From CALBPI01 sp038521865 (lineage in GTDB: Bacteria; Pseudomonadota; Gammaproteobacteria; Steroidobacterales; Woeseiaceae), in the NCBI GenBank assembly GCA_038521865.1, contig JBCBKO010000004.1, positions 124,001 to 188,000 of the forward strand: 64,000 nt of DNA. The letters run 5' to 3'. This document shows, piece after piece, positions 17,304 through 25,744 of the stretch (its first letter is position 1; every line of letters starts with the position of its first letter). The position numbers and the translations under genes are program-made. The notes beneath the pieces are model-generated. The model did no database searches. It saw only the letters and a list, made by a program, of their open reading frames with translations, and had not been told where the DNA came from.

Positions 17304-18030
17304 TCGCACCGTCGATCCTTACGAGGTCGAGCATTACACGCAACTTGCTGAGACGTGGTGGGATCCAACGGGTCCGTTTTGGCCCCTGCATACGCTGAAC
17401 GAGTTGCGAGTCAGTTACATCCGCGAGCAACTCTGTGACCGATTCCAGCTCGATCAAGATCTCGCCGCACCGTTAGCCGGTCTCTCGGTGCTCGATGTCG
17501 GTTGCGGTGGCGGCATCCTCTCGGAATCGATGGCAAAGCTCGGCGCCGAAGTCACCGGTATTGACGTTGTGGAGCGCAATATCGGTATCGCGAAACGTCA
17601 CGCGCTCAAAAGCGGAATCGATATTGACTACCGTCAACAAACTGCCTCGGATCTCGCGAGTCAGGGCGCGACGTTCGATGTTGTCCTCAACATGGAAGTT
17701 GTCGAGCATGTTGCTGATGTCGATGGATTCATGAGCGACTGCTGTCGCTTGGTCCGCCCGGGCGGCTCGATGTTTGTGGCGACGATCAATCGGAACCCGG
17801 TTGCTGGGTTGGTGGCCATCTTTGGTGCTGAGTATGTGTTGCGGTGGCTGCCGAAGGGGACGCACCGCTACCGCATGTTGCGCAAGCCCGAAGAGATCAT
17901 CGCACCATTGGAAACACACGGATTCGAGGTCGAGAAGCCGGTCGGTGTCCGAGTCAATCCATTCAATCGCCGCATGTCGATCATCTCGTGGACCGGCGTA
18001 AACTACATGTTGCGCGCAGATCGTTGCTAG
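17293..18030 (+). CDS. ubiG: Ubiquinone biosynthesis O-methyltransferase UbiG
   Basis: The 245-residue protein starts at ATG 17293 inside the end of the upstream gene. It is a class I SAM methyltransferase. The UbiG N-terminal block is VDPYEVEHYTQLAETWWDPTGPFWPLHTLNELRVSYI; SAM motif I is LDVGCGGGILSESMAKLGAEVTGID; motif II/post-II is VLNMEVVEHVADVDGF. The C-terminal THRYRMLRKPEEIIAPLETHGF is also typical. It catalyses both O-methylation steps of ubiquinone synthesis at the inner membrane face. Length and motifs are normal. Convergent with the GGDEF gene. Confidence 0.95.
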   Translation: MQPDRTVDPYEVEHYTQLAETWWDPTGPFWPLHTLNELRVSYIREQLCDRFQLDQDLAAPLAGLSVLDVGCGGGILSESMAKLGAEVTGIDVVERNIGIAKRHALKSGIDIDYRQQTASDLASQGATFDVVLNMEVVEHVADVDGFMSDCCRLVRPGGSMFVATINRNPVAGLVAIFGAEYVLRWLPKGTHRYRMLRKPEEIIAPLETHGFEVEKPVGVRVNPFNRRMSIISWTGVNYMLRADRC

Positions 18031-18033
18031 ATG

Positions 18034-20169
18034 CTAGCTGGCTTCCCGCTCGGCGGGATAAGAGCGTGTCGATTTCAGCAGACCGGATGCAAGCGACTGA
18101 CTGACCCACTGCCGCAAGGGGCGCGATGGTGTAGCAGGTTCGGTCAGATGAAAACCTGACCATCCGTTTCGACCCGCTTGTTTCGCTGAGTACAGCGCCA
18201 GATCGGCCAACTCCACGACGTCATGCCATGCGAGCGCCTCTGGGGTCTCGCCGAGGAATGGGAAGGCAGCGAATCCGACGGAGCACGTGCAACGTAAAGC
18301 GGTACCAGACTCAAGCACCATTCCGGTCGACTCAACAGCAGCTCTGAGCTTCTCTGCAATGATCGGTGCTGTCAGCCGGTCGATAAAGCGGGCGACAACC
18401 AGAAACTCCTCACCGCCCCACCGAATCACGAAGTCCTCTCCACGCACCGTGGTCTTCAGTGTTCTGCTCACTGACTTGAGTACGCGGTCTCCAGCGGCAT
18501 GACCGTATTCATCGTTGATGCTCTTGAAATGGTCTATATCCACAAGAAAAAAGACGATATCGGCTGCTTCATTCGAAGCGACAGAGGTGCGATCCCGGCG
18601 TTGGTGCCAAAGTCGTGTGCTGCGAGCGATATCCGCTTCGATCCGATCTTCCAGAAAACGGCGGTTCTCGAGGCCGGTTAACGCATCAGTGAGGCTGGCT
18701 GCTTCCACGGCGTCGTAAGCATCGGTCAGTGCAATATTGCGCTCTTGCAGTGCCTTAGTCTTTGCAGCGACTTCTTCTTTCAGACGTCGATTCTGTTTTT
18801 TCGCGACGATACGCCCGTAGAGTAGAAACGACAGCGCGAACACCACTATGAGTCCTACGATCAATGTGCGTTGTTGACTCGCCTCTCGCTGCATGGAGAG
18901 TTCGTTAATCTGATTGCGTTGCTCTGCGGCCTTGAGCAAATTCGCTTGCCGTTCGAACTCTACCTCGCCCTGGATGGCGGCCATTACAGATACTCTTAAG
19001 GTGTCCGACAGATTGTCTTTCAGTTCTATCCGGCGGCGCATCGCTGCAAGCGCGGCACCGGGCTCGCCTTTGGCCTCGTATACCTTGATTTCTACATCGT
19101 AAAGGTCGAGCACTCTTTGCAGTGATTGTTGTTCGATCGCATCGTCAAGCGCTGCGTTAAGGTAATCGAGCGCGAGGTCAAAGTTGCCAGTTTCGAGTTC
19201 AATCGATGCCAGCCACTCTCGGACACGGTTGGCAAGAATCGGCCAGGCACTGCGCTCGCAGAGGGCCAGAATATCGAGCAGCGCATTGCGTGCCGCTTCG
19301 CGATCGCCCGTCAGACTCTCGAGTCGTGCGCGAGTCGACAATGCCCATTGGTAGTCCCGCGGTGTATCGATACCAGCGAACAGTTCAACCGCGGTATCGA
19401 TATGACCCTTGGCCTCGTCAAACGATCGGGTCTCGAGATCGACCATCCCGAGTCGAAGATGGCTGTAAGCAATATTCCGCTTGTTACCTAGGTCGCGGTC
19501 AATCTCCAGTGCATCCTCATAGAACTTGTGTGCCTCATCGAATTCGTCGAGAGACTCATGAATTGAAGCCACGTTAAATAAGCCGTCCGCGACGCCCGTC
19601 TGGTCTTCGGTAAGCCGTGAGATCGCGAGCGACCGTTGGTGCCATTCGAGAGATTGTTCCAACTGCCCGAGAAATCGATAAACCACACCGTAGGTGTTAT
19701 AGACGCTGACTATGCCGGTTTGATCATTTACGGCCGTGAACTGCTCTGACGCGAGGCCAATGTATTCCAGAGCTTTCGTGAACTCCGCGCGATAGCGGTA
19801 CACGCGTCCGAGTTGCAACAAGGAGTTACCGCGGTCGCTGGAAGGCGCGGTATTCGTTAGGTTCTCCAGAGACGCACGCAATATGGCCTCTGCGTCGTCG
19901 TACCGATTCTGGTCTATGTGGATGGTTCCGAGTTTCCGCTGGAGTCTCGATTTGCCTTCCGAGCGGAGGTTATTTGCCGGGTCATCCAGTGCGGATCGGG
20001 CAAGCGACTCCGCATCGCTGAGTCGACCGGCTCCCTGAAGCTGGTCCACTTCGGCGATGATGTCGTCTAGATTTGCAGCGGCGGCAACTGAACCGCAGCA
20101 CATCAGGACTAAAAAAATAACGAAACAGTTAAATCGAGGCACAGGCGGATAATCGCACAGGCCTAACAT
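18034..20169 (-). CDS. TPR sensor diguanylate cyclase (GGDEF)
   Basis: The 711-residue protein has a signal peptide/first helix at 1-32, about eight tetratricopeptide repeats (about 35-380, periplasmic), a transmembrane helix (TLIVGLIVVFALSFLLYGRIV, about 427-447), a coiled coil, and a GGDEF domain at about 490-660. The active motif reads GGEEF (RWGGEEFLVV), and the preceding DIDHFKSINDEYGHAAGD and GRNG segments are intact. It should therefore make cyclic di-GMP. No RxxD inhibitory site is obvious upstream of GGEEF. The ligand of the TPR domain is unknown. Confidence 0.92.
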   Translation of the reverse strand: MLGLCDYPPVPRFNCFVIFLVLMCCGSVAAAANLDDIIAEVDQLQGAGRLSDAESLARSALDDPANNLRSEGKSRLQRKLGTIHIDQNRYDDAEAILRASLENLTNTAPSSDRGNSLLQLGRVYRYRAEFTKALEYIGLASEQFTAVNDQTGIVSVYNTYGVVYRFLGQLEQSLEWHQRSLAISRLTEDQTGVADGLFNVASIHESLDEFDEAHKFYEDALEIDRDLGNKRNIAYSHLRLGMVDLETRSFDEAKGHIDTAVELFAGIDTPRDYQWALSTRARLESLTGDREAARNALLDILALCERSAWPILANRVREWLASIELETGNFDLALDYLNAALDDAIEQQSLQRVLDLYDVEIKVYEAKGEPGAALAAMRRRIELKDNLSDTLRVSVMAAIQGEVEFERQANLLKAAEQRNQINELSMQREASQQRTLIVGLIVVFALSFLLYGRIVAKKQNRRLKEEVAAKTKALQERNIALTDAYDAVEAASLTDALTGLENRRFLEDRIEADIARSTRLWHQRRDRTSVASNEAADIVFFLVDIDHFKSINDEYGHAAGDRVLKSVSRTLKTTVRGEDFVIRWGGEEFLVVARFIDRLTAPIIAEKLRAAVESTGMVLESGTALRCTCSVGFAAFPFLGETPEALAWHDVVELADLALYSAKQAGRNGWSGFHLTEPATPSRPLRQWVSQSLASGLLKSTRSYPAEREAS

Positions 20170-20306
20170 GCCCGCTACGAACCGTTCTCATTTCTGCGAG
20201 TTATGTCTTGTTTCTAAATCATCTCTCGACGACAGGTTCACAGGCACCCCCAGGACGCCAAATACGCGCCTTAGGCTTTACAGCATTACCAAATTCGATA
20301 AATATT

Positions 20307-20326
20307 GATTCGTAAATATACGAATC
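20307..20326. promoter_or_regulatory. Perfect 20-bp palindrome before the ATPase gene
   Basis: GATTCGTAAATATACGAATC is an exact 8-bp inverted repeat around AATA, ending 13 bases before the ATPase ATG. A flanking TCGATAA occurs on both sides (20295-20301 and about 20324-20330). Position and symmetry suit an operator covering the promoter or start. Confidence 0.6.
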
Positions 20327-20339
20327 GATAAGTCACGAA

Positions 20340-21488
20340 ATGTCAGAATTGATTAAAGACTTGTTTCCGTTGGGTGTGGCGACTGGGCCTGCGTTCTGTA
20401 ACCGGGACGATGAGCGAGATGCGATGAAACGCAACATTCGCGCCGGCAGGCACACGTGGATCTGGGCGCGACGGAGAATTGGGAAAACCAGTCTGATCGA
20501 GCAGGTGCTGCTGGAGTTGTCTCGCGCCCGACCGGCGATTCAGGCCGCAAAACTGGACTGCAATATCGTCCACGACGCTGATTCTCTGGATCAGGCGCTG
20601 CGTCGCTCGGTGGCGGATCTTGCGATTCGTATGGCACCAGGGGGTCGCAGCAAAATGCAGAATTTGCTTGGCCAGGTTTTTGGCCGTTTCCGGCCAGAGT
20701 TCCAGATCGGCACATCGTTATTTCAGATGCGATTGAATCCGGTGGAGTCGCCCGCGGCGAACATCGCTGAGGTTTTACTGGCGCTCGACGCACTCGCCAC
20801 TGATCTCGACCGGCGTGCCGTTGTCGTTCTCGATGAGTTTCAACAGGTGAGCCGACTGACGCATGGCCGGAAAGACACGACTTTAGAAGGTGCAATCCGT
20901 CATGCGGTGGAGCGGGCCAGGCGGATTACCTACATCTTCTCGGGTAGTGAGCGCTCACTGCTGGCGGATATGTTTGAGAATGTCGATCGCCCTTTGTACC
21001 ACCACAGCCGCAAAATGAGCCTTGGGAGAATTTCGGCAGAGCACTATCGTGCGTTTCTGATTGAAGCCGCCCGCGCGCGCTGGCAAAAGTCGCTGTCTGA
21101 TGGAGCAGTCTATCTGATCCTCAAAAGATCACAACGGCAACCGTTTTACGTGAACAGCCTTTGCGGTCGATTGTGGGATGAGCGACAGCCGCCGAAAACC
21201 GACACTGTCGAGCAGGCATGGGCGGAAGTGGTCGAAGAATCAACGCCAATTGTCACGGAGCGTGTCGGCAGCCTAAGTGCGACGCAACGAGCGCTGTTAA
21301 TCGGAATTGCGAACGCTGGACGTGTTGAACAACCGACCAGTCAGGCCTTCCTCTCGAGCATTCGCTTGTCCGCCTCGACCGGCAGTAATGCTAAAGATGT
21401 TCTGGAGGCGCAGGACTTTATCCGCCCCGATCTTGAGGGCGGATGGTTCATTGTCGATCCGGTGATGTATAGCTACCTTAAGCGCTAA
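20340..21488 (+). CDS. STAND/archaeal-type AAA ATPase
   Basis: The 382-residue protein has a P-loop reading ARRRIGKTSLIEQVL (about 43-57; first Gly replaced by Ala as in many DEXX-box ATPases), a Walker B AVVVLDEFQQ (about 161-170), a sensor-like IFSGSERSL and a C-terminal winged-helix-like part (SATQRALLIGIANAG). The set resembles PF01637-type archaeal ATPases, which are often linked to mobile or defence regions. There is no good ribosome-binding site, and a palindrome sits just upstream. It marks the left boundary of the accessory block; no partner nuclease or toxin gene is adjacent. Function unknown. Confidence 0.8.
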   Translation: MSELIKDLFPLGVATGPAFCNRDDERDAMKRNIRAGRHTWIWARRRIGKTSLIEQVLLELSRARPAIQAAKLDCNIVHDADSLDQALRRSVADLAIRMAPGGRSKMQNLLGQVFGRFRPEFQIGTSLFQMRLNPVESPAANIAEVLLALDALATDLDRRAVVVLDEFQQVSRLTHGRKDTTLEGAIRHAVERARRITYIFSGSERSLLADMFENVDRPLYHHSRKMSLGRISAEHYRAFLIEAARARWQKSLSDGAVYLILKRSQRQPFYVNSLCGRLWDERQPPKTDTVEQAWAEVVEESTPIVTERVGSLSATQRALLIGIANAGRVEQPTSQAFLSSIRLSASTGSNAKDVLEAQDFIRPDLEGGWFIVDPVMYSYLKR

Positions 21489-21660
21489 CAAGCACGCGCT
21501 CTGGTAATTGAGGATGTCTGAAGTACGCTCTAAGCCGATTTAATCCGCTTTACGATTAGCGCTCATTTTCGTGACCAAAAGGGTAAGGGAACGGACTACT
21601 GGTTACTCATAATGCGGTCGCTCAAGTGTCTTGATTGGGGCAGCAGTGGATTGCTGCTAT

Positions 21661-21680
21661 CGGCCACAACCGGACGGTCA
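21661..21680 (-). repeat. Cassette element R1 (proximal arm)
   Basis: CGGCCACAACCGGACGGTCA on the plus strand. Read on the minus strand it contains the TGA stop of the gene at 21678-22091. A degenerate second copy (GCGGTCGCTCAA) lies at about 21613-21625. Confidence 0.55.
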
Positions 21681-22091
21681 CGACTGCTTAAAGTACTCGT
21701 TGAAAACGAGGGTCACTGTGGCCAAAGCTAGCCATACTGAAAGTGCTCTCGGGGCAATCAAATAGGTCGCCATTTTCCGGTCGCCGAATGTGTATTCAGC
21801 CATCAAGTAGAAGCCAATCACTGCCCCAACTAGGACGAAAACCCAACCAAGAATCACGAACCTTCTCCAATTCTGAATCAGAGAATCAAGCAATCCCGAT
21901 CGCTTCCGGAGTACTAGGACAAGCAATAAGACGAGCAGTGCGCTTTGCATCCATGACTCCCATCCCGGATAGAACAAGAACGAAAGAGTGTCGAATCCCT
22001 CGTTCATTAGGCCCAAGAATATCAGGGAGAGAACGGGCAAGAACAAGCCGCAGAGCAACGCACTTAAGAACTCTGAGGTTGTTGTTTTCAC
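21678..22091 (-). CDS. Small four-helix membrane protein (cassette gene)
   Basis: The 137-residue protein has four hydrophobic helices (LLCGLFLPVLSLIFLGLM, SALLVLLLVLVL, FVILGWVFVLVGAVIGFYL, LSVWLALATVTLVF) and little else. Family not recognised. The TGA stop lies inside the repeat element R1, as if the gene and element were one unit. Upstream (about 22101-22176) is element R2. Confidence 0.65.
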   Translation of the reverse strand: MKTTTSEFLSALLCGLFLPVLSLIFLGLMNEGFDTLSFLFYPGWESWMQSALLVLLLVLVLRKRSGLLDSLIQNWRRFVILGWVFVLVGAVIGFYLMAEYTFGDRKMATYLIAPRALSVWLALATVTLVFNEYFKQS

Positions 22092-22100
22092 GTTTGCGTC

Positions 22101-22176
22101 AACTTCCGGTATCGGTCATCGGCTACCACTTTACCTCAGACCGCGTATGGTGCTGGACTCGGCCAGTAGCGGACTG
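22101..22176 (-). repeat. Cassette element R2
   Basis: Distal arm near 22105-22122 (GGTATCGGTCATCGG), centre TTTACCTCAGACC (22130-22142), proximal arm GGACTCGGCCAGTAGCGGACT (22154-22174). An extra proximal-like arm (GCACTAAAGCGGACA, 22265-22279) lies closer to the stop at 22292, suggesting a degenerate second copy. Confidence 0.65.
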
Positions 22177-22291
22177 TGATCACTGGGCGATCGCACGCGA
22201 ACGGAAGCCCGTCATCAAGTCGGAAAACCCACTTATGCACTGTCGACTTTGCGAGGAAGCTTACGCACTAAAGCGGACAAACTGAGGACTT

Positions 22292-22660
22292 CTATTCGCG
22301 AAGCGTCGAGTCAAGCGGTGGCAAGCCTGCTTCCTGCCGCTTAATGAAAATATAGTTGATGTATTTTTGGGCGTTCTCACGGTCCTGATTCGCCCTAATC
22401 ACTCGCTGCCACTGTGCGCTCCAAGACTCAATTCCGCCGCCAGGCGGTTCGCCTTTAACCTCTTTTGCGATGGCTCTATCGACATCTGATTGCCAGTATT
22501 GCCACATCCTGGGTGTGTCCAAGACTCTAACGTTGCCTTGCTCATCCCTCTCAGCATCGACAAATGGCTCGGTGTTAAATACTGCCCCGCATCCTGTCAG
22601 GTTAAACCCCATCAAGAATGTTAATGGAAGCAGCGAGAAAAGTTTCAAAGTGGTGTTCAT
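22292..22660 (-). CDS. Predicted lipoprotein (cassette gene)
   Basis: The 122-residue protein has a lipoprotein signal (LTFLMGFNLTGC; lipobox NLTGC, Cys about 24). The hydrophilic helical remainder has several tryptophans (MWQYWQSDVD, SWSAQWQRV). No family recognised. A start at ATG 22660 is supported by the signal peptide position. The 339 bases between this start and the next gene hold element R3 and nothing else that I can identify. Confidence 0.65.
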   Translation of the reverse strand: MNTTLKLFSLLPLTFLMGFNLTGCGAVFNTEPFVDAERDEQGNVRVLDTPRMWQYWQSDVDRAIAKEVKGEPPGGGIESWSAQWQRVIRANQDRENAQKYINYIFIKRQEAGLPPLDSTLRE

Positions 22661-22844
22661 GATGCATATTCAAGGGTAACCGGTTGGCAAATTTCGTGCA
22701 CTGGAGATAAGGAATTACTCCCACACGCGGTTCATGGCCCGCGTCAGACCTGGGAAACTCCACTTCCGAATCAGTCGATAGCCCACATCTTGACGCACCG
22801 CTTACCGATAGTCTCCACACACCCATTTTAAGCACTGCCTGACT

Positions 22845-22919
22845 GTGTCCTTTGGGTCATTTGTTACCAGTCTACCTCAGACCACCTCGGTTGCCGGACT
22901 CGGCCAATAGCGGTCGCTG
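22845..22919 (-). repeat. Cassette element R3
   Basis: Distal arm TGTCCTTTGGGTCA (22846-22859), centre TCTACCTCAGACC (22871-22883), proximal arm GGACTCGGCCAATAGCGGTC (22896-22915). It sits between divergently oriented genes. Confidence 0.7.
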
Positions 22920-22999
22920 CCCATGTTGCACCTCATCCGGTGTTCTACAATTGTTACCATAGAGAGTGTCTAGGGTTCTCAGGCTGTATCGTAGGGTAG

Positions 23000-23431
23000 A
23001 TGCTGATTAGAATACTCGACGACTTGGTGGTCACAAGTTATCTCTATGACCAACAAAAACCTAAGCCATCTGATTCTAGGTCTGAGCTGGCTTGGAAGTA
23101 CGTGTTCGGATTCTTTACGTTCTGCGTAGTGACAATAACTCTCGCAGCGGCCTGTCTATTTCTCTTAGTAATGATCGAGGTTTTGGTACGCGAGTCGCTT
23201 GGATACGCGAGAAATAATGGGAGCCGAATGCTCTCCACATATGCTTTTGTCGTATTCCTACTGCCGCTGTACTACCCCTTGCGTGGGGGGCCGAGAAAGT
23301 TATTGGCTCGACTCAAGGCAGCTGATCTTCACCGCGCCAAGCGAACTTTTGTGATTACGGCGGGGGGCGGCCCATTACTTCTGTTCGGGATCATTGCACT
23401 GTGGTTCATTACCGGAGTCGTTAATTATTGA
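23000..23431 (+). CDS. Small membrane protein (cassette gene, reverse orientation)
   Basis: The 143-residue protein has three hydrophobic helices (FGFFTFCVVTITLAAACLFLLVM, STYAFVVFLLPLYYPL, FVITAGGGPLLLFGIIALWFI) and basic loops (RKLLARLKAADLHRAKR). It is one of three genes in the block on the plus strand, flanked by elements R3 and R4, so it may be a cassette with an inverted gene. No good ribosome-binding site at ATG 23000. Family not recognised. Confidence 0.6.
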   Translation: MLIRILDDLVVTSYLYDQQKPKPSDSRSELAWKYVFGFFTFCVVTITLAAACLFLLVMIEVLVRESLGYARNNGSRMLSTYAFVVFLLPLYYPLRGGPRKLLARLKAADLHRAKRTFVITAGGGPLLLFGIIALWFITGVVNY

Positions 23432-23513
23432 TCAAGTCGCAACCGAACCGCACCACTTACAATATACGTCCGCTCAATCTTGATTCTTTGAATACGTATA
23501 GCCTGCTCCAGGC

Positions 23514-23610
23514 GTAAGCTTCCCCATCTGAGCGACACCTAAGGGTCAGGGAGCGTCATCGTAGCAGAGAGATTCAGGCGTCGATTCACGGCCAGGAGCG
23601 GCCTGTGACC
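23514..23610 (-). repeat. Cassette element R4 with shared 35-bp outer segment
   Basis: Outer segment 23514-23548 (core AGCTTCCCCATCTGAGCGAC, then CTAAGGGTCA), centre GTCATCGTAGCAG (23555-23567), proximal arm GATTCACGGCCAGGAGCGGCC (23583-23603). The outer segment recurs at 28067-28101 and 35665-35699. The next minus-strand stop is 36 bases away. Confidence 0.7.
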
Positions 23611-23646
23611 TACAACTCAAAAGCGCAGGATTCCCAGTACAAACTA

Positions 23647-24372
23647 TCATCTGCCTCGGAACGACAGCTTGTCGAACACAAGTGAGATTATTGCCACTTC
23701 CACCGCCAGGATGGGGATAGTCAAGAGTATCCAAAGCAGATCTGCCACAGGCATAAGGGAGTCACCCAATAGACCGTACAACACCCATTCAATAGGGAGT
23801 GGGAGCATCGCAGGCAGTACCAGCGCGGTTGCAATCATCATTCCTTTGCCGCGACTCATGGCCCACGACTCTCTGAAGTCTAAGTGCCTATCTGTCGCGG
23901 TGGCTGGCAAGACCAGACTGAAACGTCCATGGAAGTAGGCGATCAAGATATAGCCAAGGATGATTGCGATCCATGCTGAGTTCCAACCGGTCATATCTTC
24001 AGATAAAGCTAAAGAAAGTATCGCTGTAGGAAGGGACAGAGCAAAATTTAGAAGCAGGATACCGACTAGCCATACGAGGAATCTTGTCTCTCTTTCCGTC
24101 CAAAAAATGCCCAGGCGGTTGGGTAGAGACGGCTCACCAAGGAGTACCACACGATGTACAACCGTTGCGAAGAGTGCATACATCGGAAGCGTTATAAGCA
24201 ATAGGAACGTGTTGGAGAATGCGGACGGAGTCAGGTTAGCGAACATGGCATTAGCAAGAATGATGCCTGCCATCGGCAGAAAGGCCGCGCCGAAAATCGT
24301 GCTTCTCTTTGCGATTACCTCACCAATTGCCTCGGCTACGAGTGCAAGACTCGCAGCTAACTTCCTTTTCAA
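23647..24372 (-). CDS. Polytopic membrane protein (cassette gene)
   Basis: The 241-residue protein has about six transmembrane helices (for example FGAAFLPMAGIILANAMFA, FLVWLVGILLLNFALSLPTAILSLAL, WIAIILGYILIAYF, ALVLPAMLPLPIEWVLYGLLG, LLWILLTIPILAVEVAIISLVF). The pattern of a Trp-rich GRFSLVLPATATDRHLDFRESWAMSRG loop before the last helices resembles glycerophosphoryl-phosphodiesterase-type membrane-domain or DUF-like six-helix proteins common in proteobacteria. That likeness is tentative. It is the longest gene in the array. Confidence 0.65.
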   Translation of the reverse strand: MKRKLAASLALVAEAIGEVIAKRSTIFGAAFLPMAGIILANAMFANLTPSAFSNTFLLLITLPMYALFATVVHRVVLLGEPSLPNRLGIFWTERETRFLVWLVGILLLNFALSLPTAILSLALSEDMTGWNSAWIAIILGYILIAYFHGRFSLVLPATATDRHLDFRESWAMSRGKGMMIATALVLPAMLPLPIEWVLYGLLGDSLMPVADLLWILLTIPILAVEVAIISLVFDKLSFRGR

Positions 24373-24402
24373 CGGTAGCTTCCTTTGCTGAAGGTTCCGA
24401 GA

Positions 24403-24486
24403 TTCGAATGGCGGCTATGGACCATAGCAGTGATGATAACAGCCACTCGCCTCGCTGCTGGACTCGGCCAGTAGCGGTCGCTCACA
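24403..24486 (-). repeat. Cassette element R5
   Basis: Distal arm GAATGGCGGCTATGGACCAT (24406-24425), centre TGATGATAACAG (24431-24442), proximal arm GGACTCGGCCAGTAGCGGTC (24460-24479). The next minus-strand stop is 45 bases beyond. Confidence 0.7.
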
Positions 24487-24527
24487 GAGCGCGATCGATA
24501 CGATACCGGAGCAAGGGCAGGGCAGAA

Positions 24528-24923
24528 TCAGACACGCTTTTTTTGTTTGATCCGGACAAGCACGAAAGTCGCGATTGGCAGGCCAACAAAAATCGGTAAG
24601 ACACCAATCAGGACGGTAATTTTGTCGTCGGCGCGGAGGCCAGGCTGCAAAAGTAGATTGCCGTAGAATACGATCGCAGGTGTCAGTGCTGACGACAAAT
24701 ACACAAGAGTCCTCTCAGGCCTGATCTCAGTAATGAAGTAAGCTAAGGGCAAAGACAAGATCGGTACCGCAACTACCGATACTAGAAAGGAACTTAGGAA
24801 TCCGCTTGGCATGTATATTGCGGAAGCAGCTATTCCAGCAAATATCAGCCAATACAAATGCGCGATGCCAAAGACCAATAGGATAACTACGGCAACCGGC
24901 AAGGATGTCGTTGGTTTATTCAA
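24528..24923 (-). CDS. Small four-helix membrane protein (cassette gene)
   Basis: The 131-residue protein has four hydrophobic helices (LPVAVVILLVFGIAHLYWLIFAG, FLSSFLVSVVAVPILSLPLAYFI, TLVYLSSALTPAIVFYGNLLL, VLIGVLPIFVGLPIATFVLV) and a basic tail (RIKQKKRV). Family not recognised. It lies between elements R5 and R6. Confidence 0.65.
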   Translation of the reverse strand: MNKPTTSLPVAVVILLVFGIAHLYWLIFAGIAASAIYMPSGFLSSFLVSVVAVPILSLPLAYFITEIRPERTLVYLSSALTPAIVFYGNLLLQPGLRADDKITVLIGVLPIFVGLPIATFVLVRIKQKKRV

Positions 24924-24997
24924 TGGGGCGCCTACGGATTCTCAGAATCGCCAGATTGCACCGGGTTTCCTCAATAGGGAGTTGTAGAACGCGCGCG

Positions 24998-25066
24998 CTT
25001 GGCGTTAGGAACAGCAATTATAGCCGACGCCTGGCCGGGGACTCTACACGGCCAGAACCAGCCGCC
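24998..25066 (-). repeat. Cassette element R6a
   Basis: Centre CAATTATAGCCGACGCC (25014-25030) and proximal arm GACTCTACACGGCCAGAACC (25040-25059). The distal arm is degenerate. No gene lies between R6a and R6b, as if a cassette had been lost. Confidence 0.5.
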
Positions 25067-25107
25067 TAAGCACTAATCAACTGGTCCGATTCCATGGGGC
25101 CAAACTA

Positions 25108-25131
25108 TTCGGCCACTAGCGGTCGGTCAAT
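25108..25131 (-). repeat. Cassette element R6b (proximal arm)
   Basis: ATTCGGCCACTAGCGGTCGG on the plus strand. On the minus strand the arm supplies the last codons and the TAG stop (25116-25118) of the gene ending there. Confidence 0.6.
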
Positions 25132-25400
25132 GCGGCCTGAATCAGCGGTAGCAATTCCCGATAGATGTCGAGAAATTCATCGTCCATTCGATGCCGCGAT
25201 GCCCTCGCCTCGAAGAACAGTTCGTTGCGCAACGCCGAGAGGTCCTCCCTAGTGCGAGACTTCGCAGCCGCGGCGCACTTTTCAAACGACCCATGGTGCT
25301 CAAACCCATTGAAGCTCATCGCGAACTCGAATACTGAATCGCGATCCGCCACATCCGGAAGCGATTCAAGAATGAGGTCCTCGTTTCTGATGTCGTTCAT
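25116..25400 (-). CDS. Small acidic cytoplasmic protein (cassette gene)
   Basis: I use ATG 25400 (MNDIRNEDLILESLPDV) rather than the TTG ten codons upstream; this gives 94 residues. It is all-helical and charged with a His-His in NGFEHHGSFEKCAAAA. The C-terminal residues LTDR and the stop are encoded inside the repeat arm R6b, so the element has either formed or replaced the natural 3' end. Size and charge would suit an immunity or antitoxin-type protein, but no toxin is adjacent and I do not recognise the family. Confidence 0.6.
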   Translation of the reverse strand: MNDIRNEDLILESLPDVADRDSVFEFAMSFNGFEHHGSFEKCAAAAKSRTREDLSALRNELFFEARASRHRMDDEFLDIYRELLPLIQAALTDR

Positions 25401-25439
25401 CTTCCGTTTGAATGAGCAGCACCGATGCAAAATTCACTG

Positions 25440-25516
25440 ATGTCCGCAAAGGGTCATCGGATGTGAGTATAGCTAACGTTCGAGCGGGTGCTGGACTCGG
25501 TAGGCAGCGGACTGGG
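25440..25516 (-). repeat. Cassette element R7
   Basis: Distal arm ATGTCCGCAAAGGGTCATC (25440-25458), centre GTGAGTATAGCTAACG (25463-25478), proximal arm GGACTCGGTAGGCAGCGGAC (25493-25512). It fills almost the whole gap between the two genes; the minus-strand stop at 25517 abuts it. Confidence 0.75.
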
Positions 25517-25729
25517 CTATCTGTTCGAACGCAGAGCACCGTCGACAACCCGACGAGACACTCGGTCACAGGCATTCTCCCATTCAGACCATATCGCTGG
25601 ATCGGCGGTACTACCGTCGGCGAGTAACGACATGCTGCCAAGCAGCCCTCCGAGATCATCGGATTTCGTAAGCTCGTACTCAGCCTCAAGAAACGAGTAC
25701 ATGGCAAGAAAGGCCTCTTTTCGATCCAT
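25517..25729 (-). CDS. Very small acidic protein (cassette gene)
   Basis: The 70-residue protein has a pattern of helix FLAMYSFLEAEYELTKSDDLGGLLGSM and then LLADGSTADPAIWSEWENACD. I have the impression of a widespread small family with an LGSM...DG..ADP..W..W signature, sometimes near secreted polymorphic toxins, which would make it an immunity candidate; this is unverified memory. It begins about 16 bases after element R8 and ends against R7, a complete cassette of about 300 bases. Confidence 0.6.
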   Translation of the reverse strand: MDRKEAFLAMYSFLEAEYELTKSDDLGGLLGSMSLLADGSTADPAIWSEWENACDRVSRRVVDGALRSNR

Positions 25730-25744
25730 CGACTCTTACTCGTT

